Shown one piece after another: positions 22,490 through 34,784 of a stretch of DNA of 64,000 nucleotides. Position 1 is the first letter of the stretch. Every line of letters starts with the position of its first letter. The notes under the pieces are model-generated. The model had not been told where the DNA came from, did no database searches, and saw only the letters and a program-made list of their open reading frames with translations. The position numbers were made by a program, and so were the translations under genes. The stretch covers positions 38,291,523 to 38,355,522 of the forward strand of contig NC_067198.1 in assembly GCF_000699445.3 (NCBI RefSeq), written 5' to 3'. The stretch comes from Schistosoma haematobium. Lineage: Eukaryota; Platyhelminthes; Trematoda; Strigeidida; Schistosomatidae.

Positions 22490-22837
22490 TGTGAAAATAG
22501 CTCACGAGTGAACTAGAGAAAGATCTAAGAAACTCAAAAACAGTAGAAGATATTCAATCCAATCATCTTTTGGAAGAATATTTCAAAATCCCTACGTGTA
22601 GCTTATCTATTGGACAAACGCTAAAACCCCTTATATTCGGATTAAATGACTATGATATTGATTTCGGTTTTACTAAAATTTATAAATACCTGACAGTTTT
22701 TTACCATAATTGATACTGTTTGTAATGGCATTCCTTTCACTTGTTTTATTTCTTCTCATTTGGGACTTGGTGGGTCCTAGCGTTCGAGTGCTCAAGTTAT
22801 GCGCGTTATATTAGGAATCTAAGCTCTAGATATAGCA
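22490..22837. mobile_element. Solo LTR, 348-bp family, copy 1
   Basis: Starts TGTGAAAATAGCTCACG and ends GATATAGCA. A perfect 5-bp duplication caact flanks it (22485-22489 and 22838-22842). From base 12 inward it is essentially identical to 33112-33459, and the length is the same. Orientation relative to the parent element is unknown. Confidence 0.88.
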
Positions 22838-22842
22838 CAACT

Positions 22843-24690
22843 ACATTAATAATAATTCCGGTCTTACCAGTGACTGATTTTTATTTACATTCCTAGTAAA
22901 TAGTCTTGACTGGTGTGCTACAATCATATGAAGTATGAGACCAATGAACAATGGTCATGTAATATCAAGAATCGATAGAAGTTAAACTTGTAAAATATTG
23001 GATCTATTAAGGTTTAGTTAACCTAAACCATGTGATATATTTGGTGGGATTCGTTGGACGATTTTAAATTTATCGGTTATATCTACTTAATATTTTTTAT
23101 CAATTAGGTGAAAGAATATAGCACTCTCAATTCTTTTACTGATCTTTTACTTAACCAGGCATAATGATGTTTAAAAATACAGTGACAGAATCGTCTAATT
23201 GTAATTTTGATGCAACTGGATGCAACAAGAGTAGCTGAACTGATAAATATACATATATGAGGTGAATTTGCGGTTTTTTATTTCTAGTCAGAATAATGGG
23301 TCGGTTATAAAACGGGATGCACGTTTTCGCGGTAAGGTATGTGTTTTCAGCTTTCCTTACTCGTTATGTTTTTAATTCACTTAAAATGTTGTTCAAAAAA
23401 AACCTGGATTTCAGGAATATCAGCTTCTTAGGAACAGAAATTATCACTCCCTTTTTCCGAACCTAAGTAACATGTTCATTGATAAATTTTGCTGCATATG
23501 CTTTCATATCGATAAAGTTTCAGATAGTACCTAAAACGGCTTCAATGGCATTGTCGGAGAAAATACGTTTTGGACAATGTATTAAACCTTTCACTAGGTT
23601 TTGTTTATACCTGAGAAGTACAGAGCTTTAAAAATGAGTGTATTGACCAACTGATGTTAACTTACGATATATCCTTCTTAACGTTTTATTCAATCTTCTC
23701 GTTAATAAGACGTTGAAGAAAAGAGATATTGCCATTACGTTCTTTTTTAATGATTAAGATGATAAATAGATAGATGAAATTAAACCTTTAAAGTAAACTG
23801 AACTTGGTCATTACATTTGTAACTACTATAAACCTGTTGATTGTGTAGGGGCTTTGAAAAGTTGGCCGATTTTTCCATTCCTAAATGAGCAACTCTCTAG
23901 TTTTGTCAGAAGAAACTTTGGGTCTGTAAAATTGATTGTTAAATTCAAAATATACTTTCATTATGAACCTGAAAATTGGTTATTTAACTGTATCAAATAA
24001 GTAGGTTAATTACATATAAAAACCATTGTTTTTAGTAAGGAAATGTTAGTGAGCAAAGAAGATATGTCTAAAGAAATCATGAGTTTGGTTTTGACTGACA
24101 GATTTCCTATTTAGTTGATGAGACCGAAAGAGACCTTAACATTATGTTTGACAATTTATTAATGCAATCGATTTAGAATTTGTACAAGCTGAAGAAATCT
24201 CCAAAGCATAATAAACAGAACTATACACATCTAAAACCGATTGTAAAAGCAAGATATTCTTGAATATTTTTGGTAGACCCCATATTTTTTTAGTTTTCTT
24301 GTTACTTTTAGATCTAAGTATTTCAAATAAACTATTTGAGAGCAAATTTAATCTGTTACTTATTTAATGTTATTTGACATGGCGTTAACAATCAGCTTCA
24401 TATATACATATGATAGTAAATGAAAGTGATAAGAATTAAGATTTTATTTAATATTATGTTAGTTTTTATCAAGAATTTTGGGGAATTGGAGAAGTATTCT
24501 AAAGCTCATAGCACTGAAAAACTATATATATATTCAGTTATACTATTAATGAGCATGCAATTATGATTGATATAATGGCTTTCATAGATTACACTTCAGC
24601 ATAATCTTAGCTAAATAACCACTGAAAATTAGTAAGTACCAGAAAGCTATTTGGTTCTATAATTGAACTTCTCAACAGATCCCACTCATA
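22843..24690. other. Unassigned intronic sequence, 1.8 kb
   Basis: I see no gene, SINE head or TSD-bounded element here. A 67-codon frame at 24142-24345 on the - strand lacks motifs. Part may be old retroelement sequence. Confidence 0.35.
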
Positions 24691-24696
24691 AATTTT

Positions 24697-25250
24697 TATT
24701 TATTTATTTAAACACATAAACATTGGTACAAGGAGGTATCAAATAGATATGCACCACATAAATCATTCGATTTTTGTGAAAGCTAGGATACTGTCTTGGT
24801 GTCCAAACCGAGACGGGTGATTTTCTTAGGGAGCCATACCCGAAGCCTTTGAACTAAAGGTCTAATCTACAAGACAGTGGAGCAACGTCAGGAGATGTAG
24901 TCCCATGGTAGCCAGTGACCAACAATTGGTTCATACACCATTTGTTCTCTCAGGATCCTGGAGACCATATGCACCATTGGTTTGAAATCATGGTTTCTAG
25001 ACTCCCCTAGGTGAACTCTCAGTGTCCACCAACGCGGTTAAAGCGCCGGATATTGGCTTTCCGTCCTCTCAATTTCGTAAACAACAGTAATGCTGCGAGA
25101 AGACATTGAGTAGGATTTCCTTGGCAGTGGTTGTATGCACTTGGCCATGTGAGAGCATTTCGTGAAGGAGGGCTGATTCTTCCCACTTTCGGCCGTACCA
25201 GGGAATTTGGGAACACCCATGACCTAGATATCACTAATATAATCCAGGAA
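24697..25250 (-). mobile_element. Non-LTR retroelement 3' segment (ATTT-tailed family)
   Basis: Read on the - strand it runs from 'catgggtgttcccaaattcc' through a GC-richer block to ...gtgtttaaataaataaata, a short tetranucleotide tail. A diverged piece of the tail end is at 18665-18810. Open frames at 25019-25234 have no RT or nuclease motif, so I read this as untranslated or decayed 3' sequence. Confidence 0.6.
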
Positions 25251-25607
25251 TTTGGATGGGGATTGATAACTGTCAGTTAGTTTTTTCTTGGTATAAAACT
25301 ATGCTGTCGGCCTAAAAAGTAAATATGAAATAATGAAATCTCCGCAACAACTTCGCGTTATCAAATATAAATGATTTTCTAACTGACAGGATTTACTTAC
25401 CAATCCGACTAGCAGCTTGTGATTTCAAATTATTCAAGTAGATGAATAAAAAAAATGGCTGGAATTAAATATTTATACCATATCCAAACATCTGATCAAA
25501 ATAATATATAAAAATTTGGATACAATCCGATCCAGTACATTTAACAGTACCAAATATCATTTATTATTAATGGAGTTATAATTTTAAAAAACTTATTAAT
25601 AAATATA

Positions 25608-25730
25608 TTTTTAATAGTTGAAGTCATGACTCAATTGAAGCTAGACCATCATGCAAAACCTGGAAGCACTGGACGGCCGTTTCGTCCCAGTATGGGACTC
25701 CTAAGTATTGCGCATCCACGATCTTGCCCC
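25608..25730 (-). mobile_element. B-type hammerhead SINE 3' part
   Basis: On the - strand the ribozyme has GAAACGGCCGTCCAGTGC and helix II GTCCCATACTGGGAC. The core CTGAGGAG is CTTAGGAG, so it should be inactive. Confidence 0.8.
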
Positions 25731-25844
25731 AGTTAATTTATTAACTATTTCCTGTACATAACACTGTTTTTTATAGGTACCACAACTAAAGTTAGGCTTT
25801 TACAGTTTCAAATAAGTTGGTCTTTGAGGAGAGTCAATAATAAA

Positions 25845-26035
25845 TATATTTTTATTATATCGCAATGAGTAGAAATATTGAATTTTTGACGTTTCGTGAC
25901 TTAATGTAAGTCTACTTCTTTGGATCGTTCGCATCATTTCCTTTTTATTATTTAAACTTGTGTCAAATTAACTTCAATTATTTATTCTGAAGAAGTAGCT
26001 TACATTATATCGCGAAACGTCAGAAATCGTTTTGT
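25845..26035. repeat. Fold-back relative with TGAAGAAGT...GAAACGT arms
   Basis: Outer segments gacgtttcgtgac...cttctt and gaagaagtagcttac...cgaaacgtca are imperfect reverse complements around an AT-rich centre of about 60 bases. It is the same architecture as 17461-17730, shorter and older. Confidence 0.6.
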
Positions 26036-26064
26036 TTCAGTACTGTGCTGCACATTTCCTTCTT

Positions 26065-26690
26065 CCAGGACAAATAAATTAAACTACATTTTAGACCATG
26101 AAAATGTTTGTCAATCCTTTTGGTGTAATACTTACTGAATATAGTATTCGCTTCCTAAATACTCAAATTGTTTATTATCAATTTTCACGAATCTTTAGAG
26201 CATATAGTGAAGTTTGTGAGTTTAGATTTCCATGGATAGTACCGTAGGTACTGTAGATAGGGTGGATGTAAATTACTTCAACTTTGAGAACTGATGTCTT
26301 GTACAATAGAATGTCTAGATAATTTAAAAACTATACTCTTTCTCTATATTCTACTGATCTTACAAAACTTTAGTGTAACTAAATAATATAAAACTATTTT
26401 GAACTATAGTCTGTAACTAAATTTAATCAAATGTTTCAAAACATATGGTAAATTAATAATAGCTCACGTGTATTTACAGGCTTTTGCATATATTTATCAT
26501 AGGTTTGTGATACTTTCAATACAATTTTTTCGAACCATTAGGTAATTCTCTTAGTAATTTAAACATTGGAAAGTGTTGATTTGTAACGGTTAATGTTGGG
26601 AACTTGATAGTTATAAATGATCATGGTAAGTACTTTTAATCAAAAATAGTGAAACGTCAAATTGGTTGATAGAATATTAATAACATGAGT
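26065..26690. other. Unassigned intronic AT-rich sequence
   Basis: Nothing recognised. Confidence 0.4.
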
Positions 26691-27214
26691 ATTTTTATGT
26701 CCTGTAGCCCTTTAAATATTACGTGACTAAATAACCAACAGAATACTGACTTATACGACCTTGGCACCGTGCCAAACTGATGACGCATTAACCGGTACGA
26801 GCAGTTTACAGTTAACTCTGAGTCTTTATTGATTCTTCCTACCTTGTCCTGCCCGTTGAGTTCAGAACTCAACAGAGCTTCCATTGTATAAATAACATCT
26901 TTCAGACATAATTGATTTATGTACAAACAACCAAAGCACATAATACCATAAAATAAAAAATAACAATTATACAAGATCGAACCAAAAGTGGCTGTGAGTG
27001 TAAGATACTGTAACTAAGACAATTGGGGATAACCTCGAAATAGTAAATCATATAATAATAGTCACTAGGTCAAATGAAATCTTATGATAAAAGGATTATG
27101 AATATACAAATAAAATATGTACTTAATAGTTGTCCAATAGGAATATATACAATAATAGTCCATTAAATAGTTTCTAGCAATTGCTGTGCATTCATTCTCC
27201 GCTAGGATATAACA
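26690..27214 (-). mobile_element. Solo LTR, diverged member of the 518-bp family
   Basis: On the - strand it starts TGTTATATCCTAGC. It shares landmarks with copies 1 and 2 (caaaagtggctgtgagtg; ataataatagtcactaggtcaaat). A TATA-like tgtataaata is present. The distal edge is uncertain and I see no convincing TSD. A 105-codon frame inside is not supported as a gene. Confidence 0.65.
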
Positions 27215-27321
27215 AGTATTTTTTTATTTATACATTTGAATTTAATATTTAGAAATTTTTGTGACATAAACTTTCTTTTGAATACTAGATTACCTCACAA
27301 AAATGATATTATTATTAAGAA

Positions 27322-27685
27322 TTTTTGATTGAGATCATGAACCGAATGATGTTGGACCATTATTGAAAACTTGGAAGCACTAGATGGCCGTCTCGTCCTA
27401 TTGTGGGAGTCCTCGGAAGTGCGCATCCACGATCCCGCTCTCGAAATTCAAACCACGGGTCTTCATTCTCGCGCGCGAACGCCTAACGTTTAGACCACTG
27501 AGCTGGTTGGCATCCAATGGTGTTAATGTCTAATATCAACCAATCAAAGAAATCACGCAACCATCTTCCATTGTACTGAGGTTGATACCTGTCCCTACCC
27601 GATAGGGTTTAGCTTCACTGATCACGGTTCATGATCTCAATCAAAACTTTAATAATCTTCACAACTCTATACTGGTAAATATAAA
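27322..27685 (-). mobile_element. B-type hammerhead SINE, near full length
   Basis: It has antisense tail, ribozyme, B box (gaaattcaaacca decayed), A box (ccactgagctggttggcatcc) and leader. The ribozyme has GAGAC for GAAAC. Both ends carry 'gttcatgatctcaatcaaaa'-type sequence in opposite orientation. Confidence 0.8.
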
Positions 27686-28036
27686 AATTTGATGAAGTAA
27701 TTAACTGACAAAGTCATTCGAAATAATAATTTTTTCTAATACTCTTTGTTCTTCAATGTTCAATAGAAATTTTAAATAACCGATTAATAGGCATTAATAG
27801 GCAAGAAAACATAGAGATTAAAATAATGTACACAATTGCTCTACAGACGAATATTACTTAAATAATAAAATTATGAATACAGAAAAGGATTTAGATTAAA
27901 ATGAAGGAAAAAACATCCCATAACTGAGTATATCCTAGACTGATTCAAATTAATTCCCTTCAAGTTACTTTGTCGATTTGGGAATTAATGATGAAATATT
28001 AATACAGGTTTATAGTAATATTTGTATGTATGCATG

Positions 28037-28038
<2 letters not shown>

Positions 28039-28080
<42 letters not shown>
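28039..28080. repeat. (TA)n microsatellite
   Basis: About 21 TA units directly abut a B-type SINE fragment starting 'gcattcgcgagcgagacc'. Confidence 0.95.
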
Positions 28081-28081
<1 letters not shown>

Positions 28082-28180
28082 CATTCGCGAGCGAGACCAA
28101 AAGTCCTGGGTTCGAATCATGTGAGGCGGGATCGTGGACTGCTTGGGTGTTCTATATTAGGATATAGTGATATAGTCCCA
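28081..28180 (+). mobile_element. B-type SINE fragment
   Basis: It has the B box gggttcgaatcat and gcgggatcgtgga; the ribozyme is broken. Confidence 0.65.
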
Positions 28181-28284
28181 AATAATTTCAAGTTTTGTGA
28201 AATGATTTTCTTGTATTTTAAATTAGTGTCTAGTTTTCAATAGAAACTTTGATCGAAGTCTCATTCAACAAACTCCTGATTATC

Positions 28285-28510
28285 ACAGTTGAAATTACAA
28301 TTTGATCTTAGCTAGACTATTATTAAAAGACTGGAAGCACTGGACGGTCGTTTCATCCTTGTACGGGACTCCTTATCAGTTTGAATCTACAATTCAGCAC
28401 ACCGGAGTTTAACCGAGAACCACCTGTCTTTCTCGCGGATGCTGAACATCTAGATCATTGAGCTGACATCAAATAGTGTTAATGTTTGACATCAATCATT
28501 CCATGATCTT
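28285..28510 (-). mobile_element. B-type hammerhead SINE, decayed
   Basis: It has antisense 'ggaagcactggacggtcgtttcatcc', A box 'cattgagctgacatc' and leader 'aatgtttgacatcaatc'. Core residues are altered. Confidence 0.7.
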
Positions 28511-29810
28511 CCACAGCCCTTTATTCATTGTTTGATTAATATTCTTTCCAGCTTATTAAGGGTACTTAACCTAAAAGTCCAATGTGGCACTTTTGTGACG
28601 AAGGGTAATTATTAGTTACAGACAGCATATTTAATAAAGACACTATATCTACGTCTTGATGTAATTAGGACTTCAATATGAGGCGTATCCACGATAGTGA
28701 ATGACCTGATGATTTCCGTATGAGCTTAATCAGTGTTATTTGATGTCAGTTCGTAGGCTACATCATCTATACGAACATAGTTAATTTATTGTATTGCATG
28801 GATGCCGAATTTATCATACTGCTTCTATCTTTATAAGTATAAATACGAAAGAAAGCTTTCTTGCCAACTCATAATCTTTCGAAGATCAACTTCAGACAAA
28901 TTGTAGGGAATTATGATTAAACTAATAAAAAAATATCAGTTCACTTTTTAAATAATTTTACAGATATATTTCGAAGGTTGGCTTACGAACACACATCTTT
29001 TTTGCTCACATACGGACGTAATCTACAGCATCAGCGCCACACTGAGTTTAAGTCTCATACGAAAGTTACAAAGTTACTCAAACCTGATAAATATTTAAAA
29101 AAAAAACAGTTTTCAAACTAGGAAACAAGTGGATTTTTAAACTAGAAGCTTCCTCTAATTCTAAGGTCTCTTGAACTAGAATCGAACACTAACTAGCATT
29201 CTTGTGGAAACTAGAAATTACTGACTGTTTAATCCCTAGGCTCATCATTCAATTCAGAAAATGATCTAATCCAAAAAATTAACAAATCTCCACTATGATC
29301 AAACCGTACAACCGGGGTGAATCGTAATCCGTATATTCTTATTCCCGAAGTCAATTGATTTATAACAATGTGGTTTATTATTGGCTATATTTAGCAGATA
29401 TCTACTGTGTAATTGAAGTTAGCCACTAAAATTCATTAAAATTTCTTTAGTATCTTTATTAAATCTATTTTTATTTTTGGATAGAAAACATGTAGTTGAT
29501 TCGATGTTAGAAAATGAAAACTATTTTTTGGTATTAAATAAATTATATGCTGTCTGTAATTCATGTTAAAAAGGCGCCATGCAACAGATTTTCTCACCAT
29601 GGACACATTCTGCCTATAATTAATTAAATGTTCGACTAAATATAAAGTTTTTTACTCACGTTTGATTCAAAATAGTTTTTTCCCAGTTATGGTTAATTTC
29701 TAAACTTAAGTAAGTAACATTTAATCAACTCGATTGATAAAAATATACATATATTGTAACTAACATGTACATATATATGTCCAAGATGAGCATTGTATAT
29801 TTAGATGTAA
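28511..29810. other. Unassigned intronic sequence, 1.3 kb
   Basis: No gene or repeat edge recognised. Confidence 0.35.
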
Positions 29811-30030
29811 TTTAATAGTTGGATTCATGAGTCATTTGAAGCTAGAACACTATGAAAAACCTGGAAGCACTGGACGGCCGTTTCGTCCTATTATGGAACT
29901 CCTCAGTAGTACGCATCCACCATCCCAGCTCGCGAGATTTGAACCTAGGATCTAACGGTTATCTAGAGGTTGAGCGTTCGCGCGCTAAATCGATAGGTCC
30001 TTGGTTCGAATCTCATGAAGCGAGATAAGT
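29811..30030. mobile_element. B-type SINE, head-to-head chimera
   Basis: 29811-29950 is antisense (tail and ribozyme). 29955-30027 is sense head (gttgagcgttcgcgcgc, B box ggttcgaatctc). The two halves are fused in inverted orientation. Confidence 0.75.
29867..29912 (-). ncRNA. Hammerhead ribozyme (B-type), near-intact
   Basis: Core CTGAGGAG and GAAAC, helix III AC-GGCC-GT, site GTC, helix II GTTCCATAATAGGAC (one G-U pair). Helix I is GTACTA/CAGTGC with a mismatch next to the site. Confidence 0.7.
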
Positions 30031-30563
30031 CTGTTTTTCTCAATAAGATTTTACCGAACAAAATATAGTTGAATACAGTGAATGACGTTTATGCTACAAT
30101 TTAATTCGAAATAAACTAAGTTAAGATAATCTTTTAAAATTATTTAATAATTTCTAAATCAAATTGCTATTCATTGGTTTCCATGATAATGAAAAAAAGT
30201 TTTTATTTTTGTCTATATCTATCTTGGATTTTAGGATTGTATTACCTTTTTCTTTTGTTTACTATGTATCATGATGGTTTGAATGTTAAGTATTTAAGTA
30301 TCAAATTGAAATTTCTATGTTCAATCCTCTAGAAAGTATTGAGTACACATTGATGAATAGTAACATTACAAAATATTGAATAATTGTCTTGTGTAAGCTG
30401 ATTTTTTAATGATTGTTTAAATGAAGTAAATATTTGTTGTTTTTCTATGAACATTTTATTTATTCAATAATATCTAATGAAGTTTAATAAAATATTAAAA
30501 TGAAGAATAATTTTTTCCCAGAAGTTTATACTTTTTGATGATTTTTTTCTCTTTTCATAACAT

Positions 30564-30973
30564 TAATTTACTTACTTACTTACGCCTGTTACTCCTAATA
30601 AAGCATAGGCCACCGACCAGCACTCTTCAACCCACAGTGTAATGGGCTTTCCTTTCTAATTCTATACAATTGTTGTTCACTCATAGCTGTCTCCATTTAT
30701 CAATGTAATGTGTTATTCGATTTTCCGACTCTCTTTTGTTTAGCCTTGAGGATCCAATGTGAGGGATTGCCTTGTGACGCAGTTTGGGTGCTTTCCTCAA
30801 TGTGTGTCCTATCCACATCCAGCGCTTCTTCCTGATTTCTTTCTCTACTGGAATCTGGTTTGTTCTCTCACACAATAGGCTGTTGCTGATAGTGTCTGGC
30901 CAAAGTATCCGAAGTATTTTGCGTAGACGGTCGTTAATAAACACTTGTATCTTCTGAATGATGGCTTTCATAG
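30564..30973 (-). mobile_element. SR2-like RTE copy, 5' truncated, with 10-bp TSD
   Basis: A perfect ttcataacat duplication (30554-30563 and 30974-30983). On the - strand it encodes [39 protein letters not shown] and [18 protein letters not shown]. It ends at the ...gtaacaggcgtaagtaagtaag tail. Confidence 0.88.
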
Positions 30974-31149
30974 TTCATAACATAGAAAGGATTAATCAAA
31001 AGATAAATATCATATCATCAATAAATTTACTTTAACCATCGCAGTTTTTTTAAAAGTCGTATCAGATTATTATTTTTAGAGTTAATAATGGTTAAATAAG
31101 TTTAGGTAAATGAAAAGGATTTCGATAGCGACTAAAGTGTTTGTTGCTG

Positions 31150-31465
31150 AATATGTGTAAACAGACTTTATCTACCTCGGTACAATGGAAGATGGTCGCG
31201 CAATTTCGTGGATTGGTTGATGTTAGACACTAACACGATTGGATTCTGGCTCAATGGTTTAGTAGGTTAAGCGTTCGCGCGCGAGACTGAAGGCCCTTGG
31301 TTCGGATCTCGATAGCGGGATCGTGGATGCGCACTGCTGAGGAGTCCTGTACTAGGACGAGACGGCATCCAGTGCTTCCATGGTTCCAGCGGTGGTCTAA
31401 CATCAATCGGTTCATGATCCCAATCAAAAACTTAATAATCTCCACAGCCACCATACTGATTATTT
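31150..31465 (+). mobile_element. B-type hammerhead SINE
   Basis: It has the leader (gcaatttcgtggattgg), A box region (tggctcaatggtttag), B box (ggttcggatctc), ribozyme and 'aacatcaatcggttcatgat' tail. The ribozyme has CTGAGGAG but GAGAC for GAAAC, and helix III is shortened (ACGGCATC), so it is probably inactive. Confidence 0.82.
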
Positions 31466-32355
31466 TGTTTGTTTGTTAGATGACAACTTTTACAATATTT
31501 TGAATGAGAAAAAAGTGTTTTCTGGTTTGGTTTAACTCTCATAAGTTTATATTAAAGAGTGATGACAATAATACTGTTAAGTCAGTAACAGGAATTACAA
31601 AACAAAGTTGTCTTTTTTTGCTTGTTTGTTGTCTTAAATGTAAAGTATTGACAAACAAAAAGAATTAATAAATAAATCTTGTTTCAATAACGCACTCATA
31701 GAAAGCAGTGAATACTTATATAGTAGCTCACATGCGATTGTGTTTGTTCACATTTAATTTGCATAAGGCTTTTTGTTAACTGATTTAACGGATAGAGTCA
31801 GTCGTACAATAACAACTTATTATTGCTGCACTTGTTTGAATATGTATGCTTGAGGATTGTTTACTGTCTATGCACATATTCATTTTGTTAGCTTTAATGT
31901 TAGTCGTTTAATTGATTCGATGATTTCCTCATTTCCCTATATATATATATAAGTACATTTTAATACTATTCATTTTGACTCGCGGACTGGCACGTTCGCG
32001 GTTATGAGGATGAACTGTATACGAAGATTAAGGATTATATCGAATACCGATCACTACACTTACATACCTTATTATATTGGTATTGACGAGTACCGTGTGT
32101 TTAAAAAGCGCTGCAATTTCAATTAGGCAGGTATACTACAAAAATCATACATTTGGTTTATTCAGTAAAACGATGTACCTTAGGCTTATTGTAGAGTTCC
32201 ATTGTGTTTATTCAACTATAGACTGATTTTGTTCTTAATTACTGAGAACAATCAACTCATTAATTTATGTATTATATAATCATATAAATAAATTATATAG
32301 TTGTATTATATTTTGATGGAATATATTTGAACATAAAACTACAATGAATTATTAT
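31466..32355. other. Unassigned intronic sequence
   Basis: A short (TA)n lies at about 31939-31952. Nothing else recognised. Confidence 0.4.
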
Positions 32356-32800
32356 TTAAGAATTGAAGTCATGGGTCAATTTAAGCTAGACCACAATGGA
32401 AAACCTGGAGCATTGGACGGCTGTTTCGTCCTAGTATGAAACTCTTTAGCAGTTCACATCCATGATCACCCCCAAGAGATTCGAACCAAAGACTTATCAG
32501 TCGCTAGCGAGAACGCCTGACATTTTGACCACTGAGCCGGTCGGTATCCAACAGTGTCAATGTCTAACTTCAACCAACCCATAAAATTGCGCCACTGTCC
32601 ACCATTGTCTTGAGTGAGTTACTGATAGGTCCTCGGTTCGAATCTCGCGGGGCGGGGTCATGAATGGACAATGCTCAGGAGTCTCATACTAGGATGAGAC
32701 GGTCGTCCAATGCTCTCAGATTTTTCATGATGGTCTAGCTTCAAATCAATAATGAATTCACTTATTAAATTACTACAATCTCCACAAAACCCTATCCGAT
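32356..32800. mobile_element. B-type SINE pair fused head-to-head
   Basis: 32356-32600 is a nearly complete antisense copy (ribozyme, B box, A box, leader). 32610-32790 is a sense copy starting near the B box (ggttcgaatctcgc) and running through ribozyme and tail. Together they form a large inverted repeat. The antisense ribozyme has CTAAAGAG and the sense one GAGAC, so neither core is intact. Confidence 0.8.
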
Positions 32801-33111
32801 TTATTGTTTATTTAATTGATTTACCTGTGGTGAAATAGTTACAACTAATGATGGTTTTTATATCCATAACTTTATTATTATCATGGACAGCTGTTAAAAC
32901 TAAGTTTGTTATTTATCTTAAAAAGAACAGAATAATTAGATGTTATCTGACTGATGTCATTAATTTTATACTGTGATTCAAATTTGTTTTAAATTATTCA
33001 TCAATCAAACTTAATATTACTATTGTTTCAGTAGTAGTGGTAATCTAATCCAACAGAATAATTACAGTGATAGAAGGTATTTATCAACTTTTAATGATAT
33101 GTTACAGTCAG

Positions 33112-33459
33112 TGTGGTGACGGCTCACGGGTGAACTAGAGAAAGATCTAAGAAACTCAAAAACAGTAGAAGATATTCAATCCAATCATCTTTTGGAAGAA
33201 TATTTCAAAATCCCTACGTGTAGCTTATCTATTGGACAAACGCTAAAACCCCTTATATTCGGATTAAATGACTATGATATTGATTTCGGTTTTACTAAAA
33301 TTTATAAATACCTGACAGTTTTTTACCATAATTGATACTGTTTGTAATGGCATTCCTTTCACTTGTTTTATTTCTTCTCATTTGGGACTTGGTGGGTCCT
33401 AGCGTTCGAGTGCTCAAGTTATGCGCGTTATATTAGGAATCTAAGCTCTAGATATAACA
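33112..33459. mobile_element. Solo LTR, 348-bp family, copy 2
   Basis: Starts TGTGGTGACGGCTCACG and ends GATATAACA. A perfect 5-bp duplication gtcag flanks it (33107-33111 and 33460-33464). It is essentially identical to 22490-22837 in the same orientation, 10.6 kb apart. Confidence 0.9.
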
Positions 33460-33539
33460 GTCAGTTTCCTTAGAAACCAAGAAAATTATCACAGAAATGA
33501 TAGTCAAACGAAACCCAAGATCATAGGGTCCGAATCTAT

Positions 33540-33625
33540 TTATCAACGTAAACACTAGTGTCTAATAAAATCTAGCTGATGAGTCCCATAAGGAAGTAAA
33601 CGAGCATCTTAAATTCAACTTTTTA
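33540..33625 (+). mobile_element. A-type SINE ribozyme remnant
   Basis: 'aatctagctgatgagtcccataaggaagtaaac' keeps the CTGATGAG half-core; GAAAC is lost. Confidence 0.4.
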
Positions 33626-34314
33626 GCTACTATCAAAATCTGTCTAAATAACACGTATAACCTGAAAGCAATGTTTAAACAATCTACCCTTAAAAGAGAC
33701 GGGTCTATTAAATTCTTAAGCATCAACGACGACCAGAATCAAACTCAAACAAATGTAATCAGTCTTAGAGAAGTTCCAAAATATCCATTAGATTATGTAT
33801 AACAATAAAAGATTATAAGTTTTTAGTTTACATCAAAGAGTTTTATGGTAGATGATCATTCATGCCTATTGAAAGCTTTCTCGGTAAAACGTAACTTCAA
33901 AGTTAATAAAAACATAAGAATTCGTTTCATAAATTTATACCTAGTCATTATTTATATCAAAATGACAAGTGAATGACGTACACTTTCTTACGAGTATTAT
34001 GTTCAAGATAGTAACAAAAGCTAAATGGTTACTAGATAGATTTAATAATGTACCAATAATAAATAAAACTCTGAAAGACATTAAATATTATTACATTAAC
34101 ATAATCTGTTACGTCATATGAATGATTAATGGCTATATTTCGAGTTTATAACTTGTTTACGAACTCCCTTGAATTTAATAAAAATTCACACTATGTGTTT
34201 TTATAATTTGGAAAGATATATCAAGAAAATTACTACAAAAAAGATAGATGAAATTCAAATTCATGGGTTTCGAGTCTAGATGTAAACGTGAACATTATGG
34301 TCTAAGTAAATTAA
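33626..34314. other. Unassigned intronic sequence
   Basis: Nothing recognised. Confidence 0.4.
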
Positions 34315-34560
34315 ACTGAATCTAATATTATATGCAAAGATGGATATTAGCTATCAGTGGAATCCTGGAAACGTGCGTCCTGTATTCCATTGCAAGCCAT
34401 CATCCATCTCTGTATTATAATACCTGTAATTTAAGGGACTATTGAAGCAATCCACACAGGATGCACATATTACAATAAGAGATTGATCGATTACAGCTCC
34501 TAAAAATCAATGGGAACATTCAAACAACCGATACAAAATCGAATTATAACTACACTTTTG
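34315..34560 (+). mobile_element. Smalpha-like (A-type) SINE 3' half
   Basis: It has gtgcgtcctgtattccattgc (ribozyme 3' strand), ccatcatccatctctg, 'aatccacacaggatgcacatatt' and 'gagattgatcgattacag'. The 5' head is missing, and an antisense piece seems joined at the start. Confidence 0.65.
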
Positions 34561-34784
34561 TATCAATATAAACATAGATCAGTCCGAAATTACATAAGTC
34601 AATGACTTTTACAAGACATTGATAAGCTTTAATATTGAGTTTTATGATGATTCTAACCTCTAACAAAAATCAACCAAAAGTTATCACTTAATTTTATGCA
34701 TTTTTTCCAATATTTTAAATGAGATCGAACGTTACCCATTAAATTCTTAAATATTTCATTCTATTTTTTGTTTTATTTATACAG

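Larger units (their letters stand above)
8446..34784 (+). other. Phase-1 intron of the GPCR gene, 26.3 kb
   Basis: The donor GTAAGTATAG at 8446 and the T-rich acceptor ending TTATACAG at 34784 join in frame (A + AA gives Lys) between the CIP motif at the end of TM6/loop 3 and EAIFAATWLGYF at the start of TM7. Both sides match amine-receptor consensus, so the join is well supported. The intron contains SINEs of both hammerhead families, SR2-like copies, solo LTRs, a short inverted-repeat transposon, a Penelope-like fragment and fold-backs, but no exon I could recognise. Confidence 0.85.

Noticed and set aside
22490..33459. The 348-bp identical repeats as a segmental duplication or CRISPR-like spaced repeat
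   Set aside because: Each has TG...CA ends and its own perfect 5-bp target duplication, so they are separate LTR insertions. Nothing resembling a CRISPR array is present.
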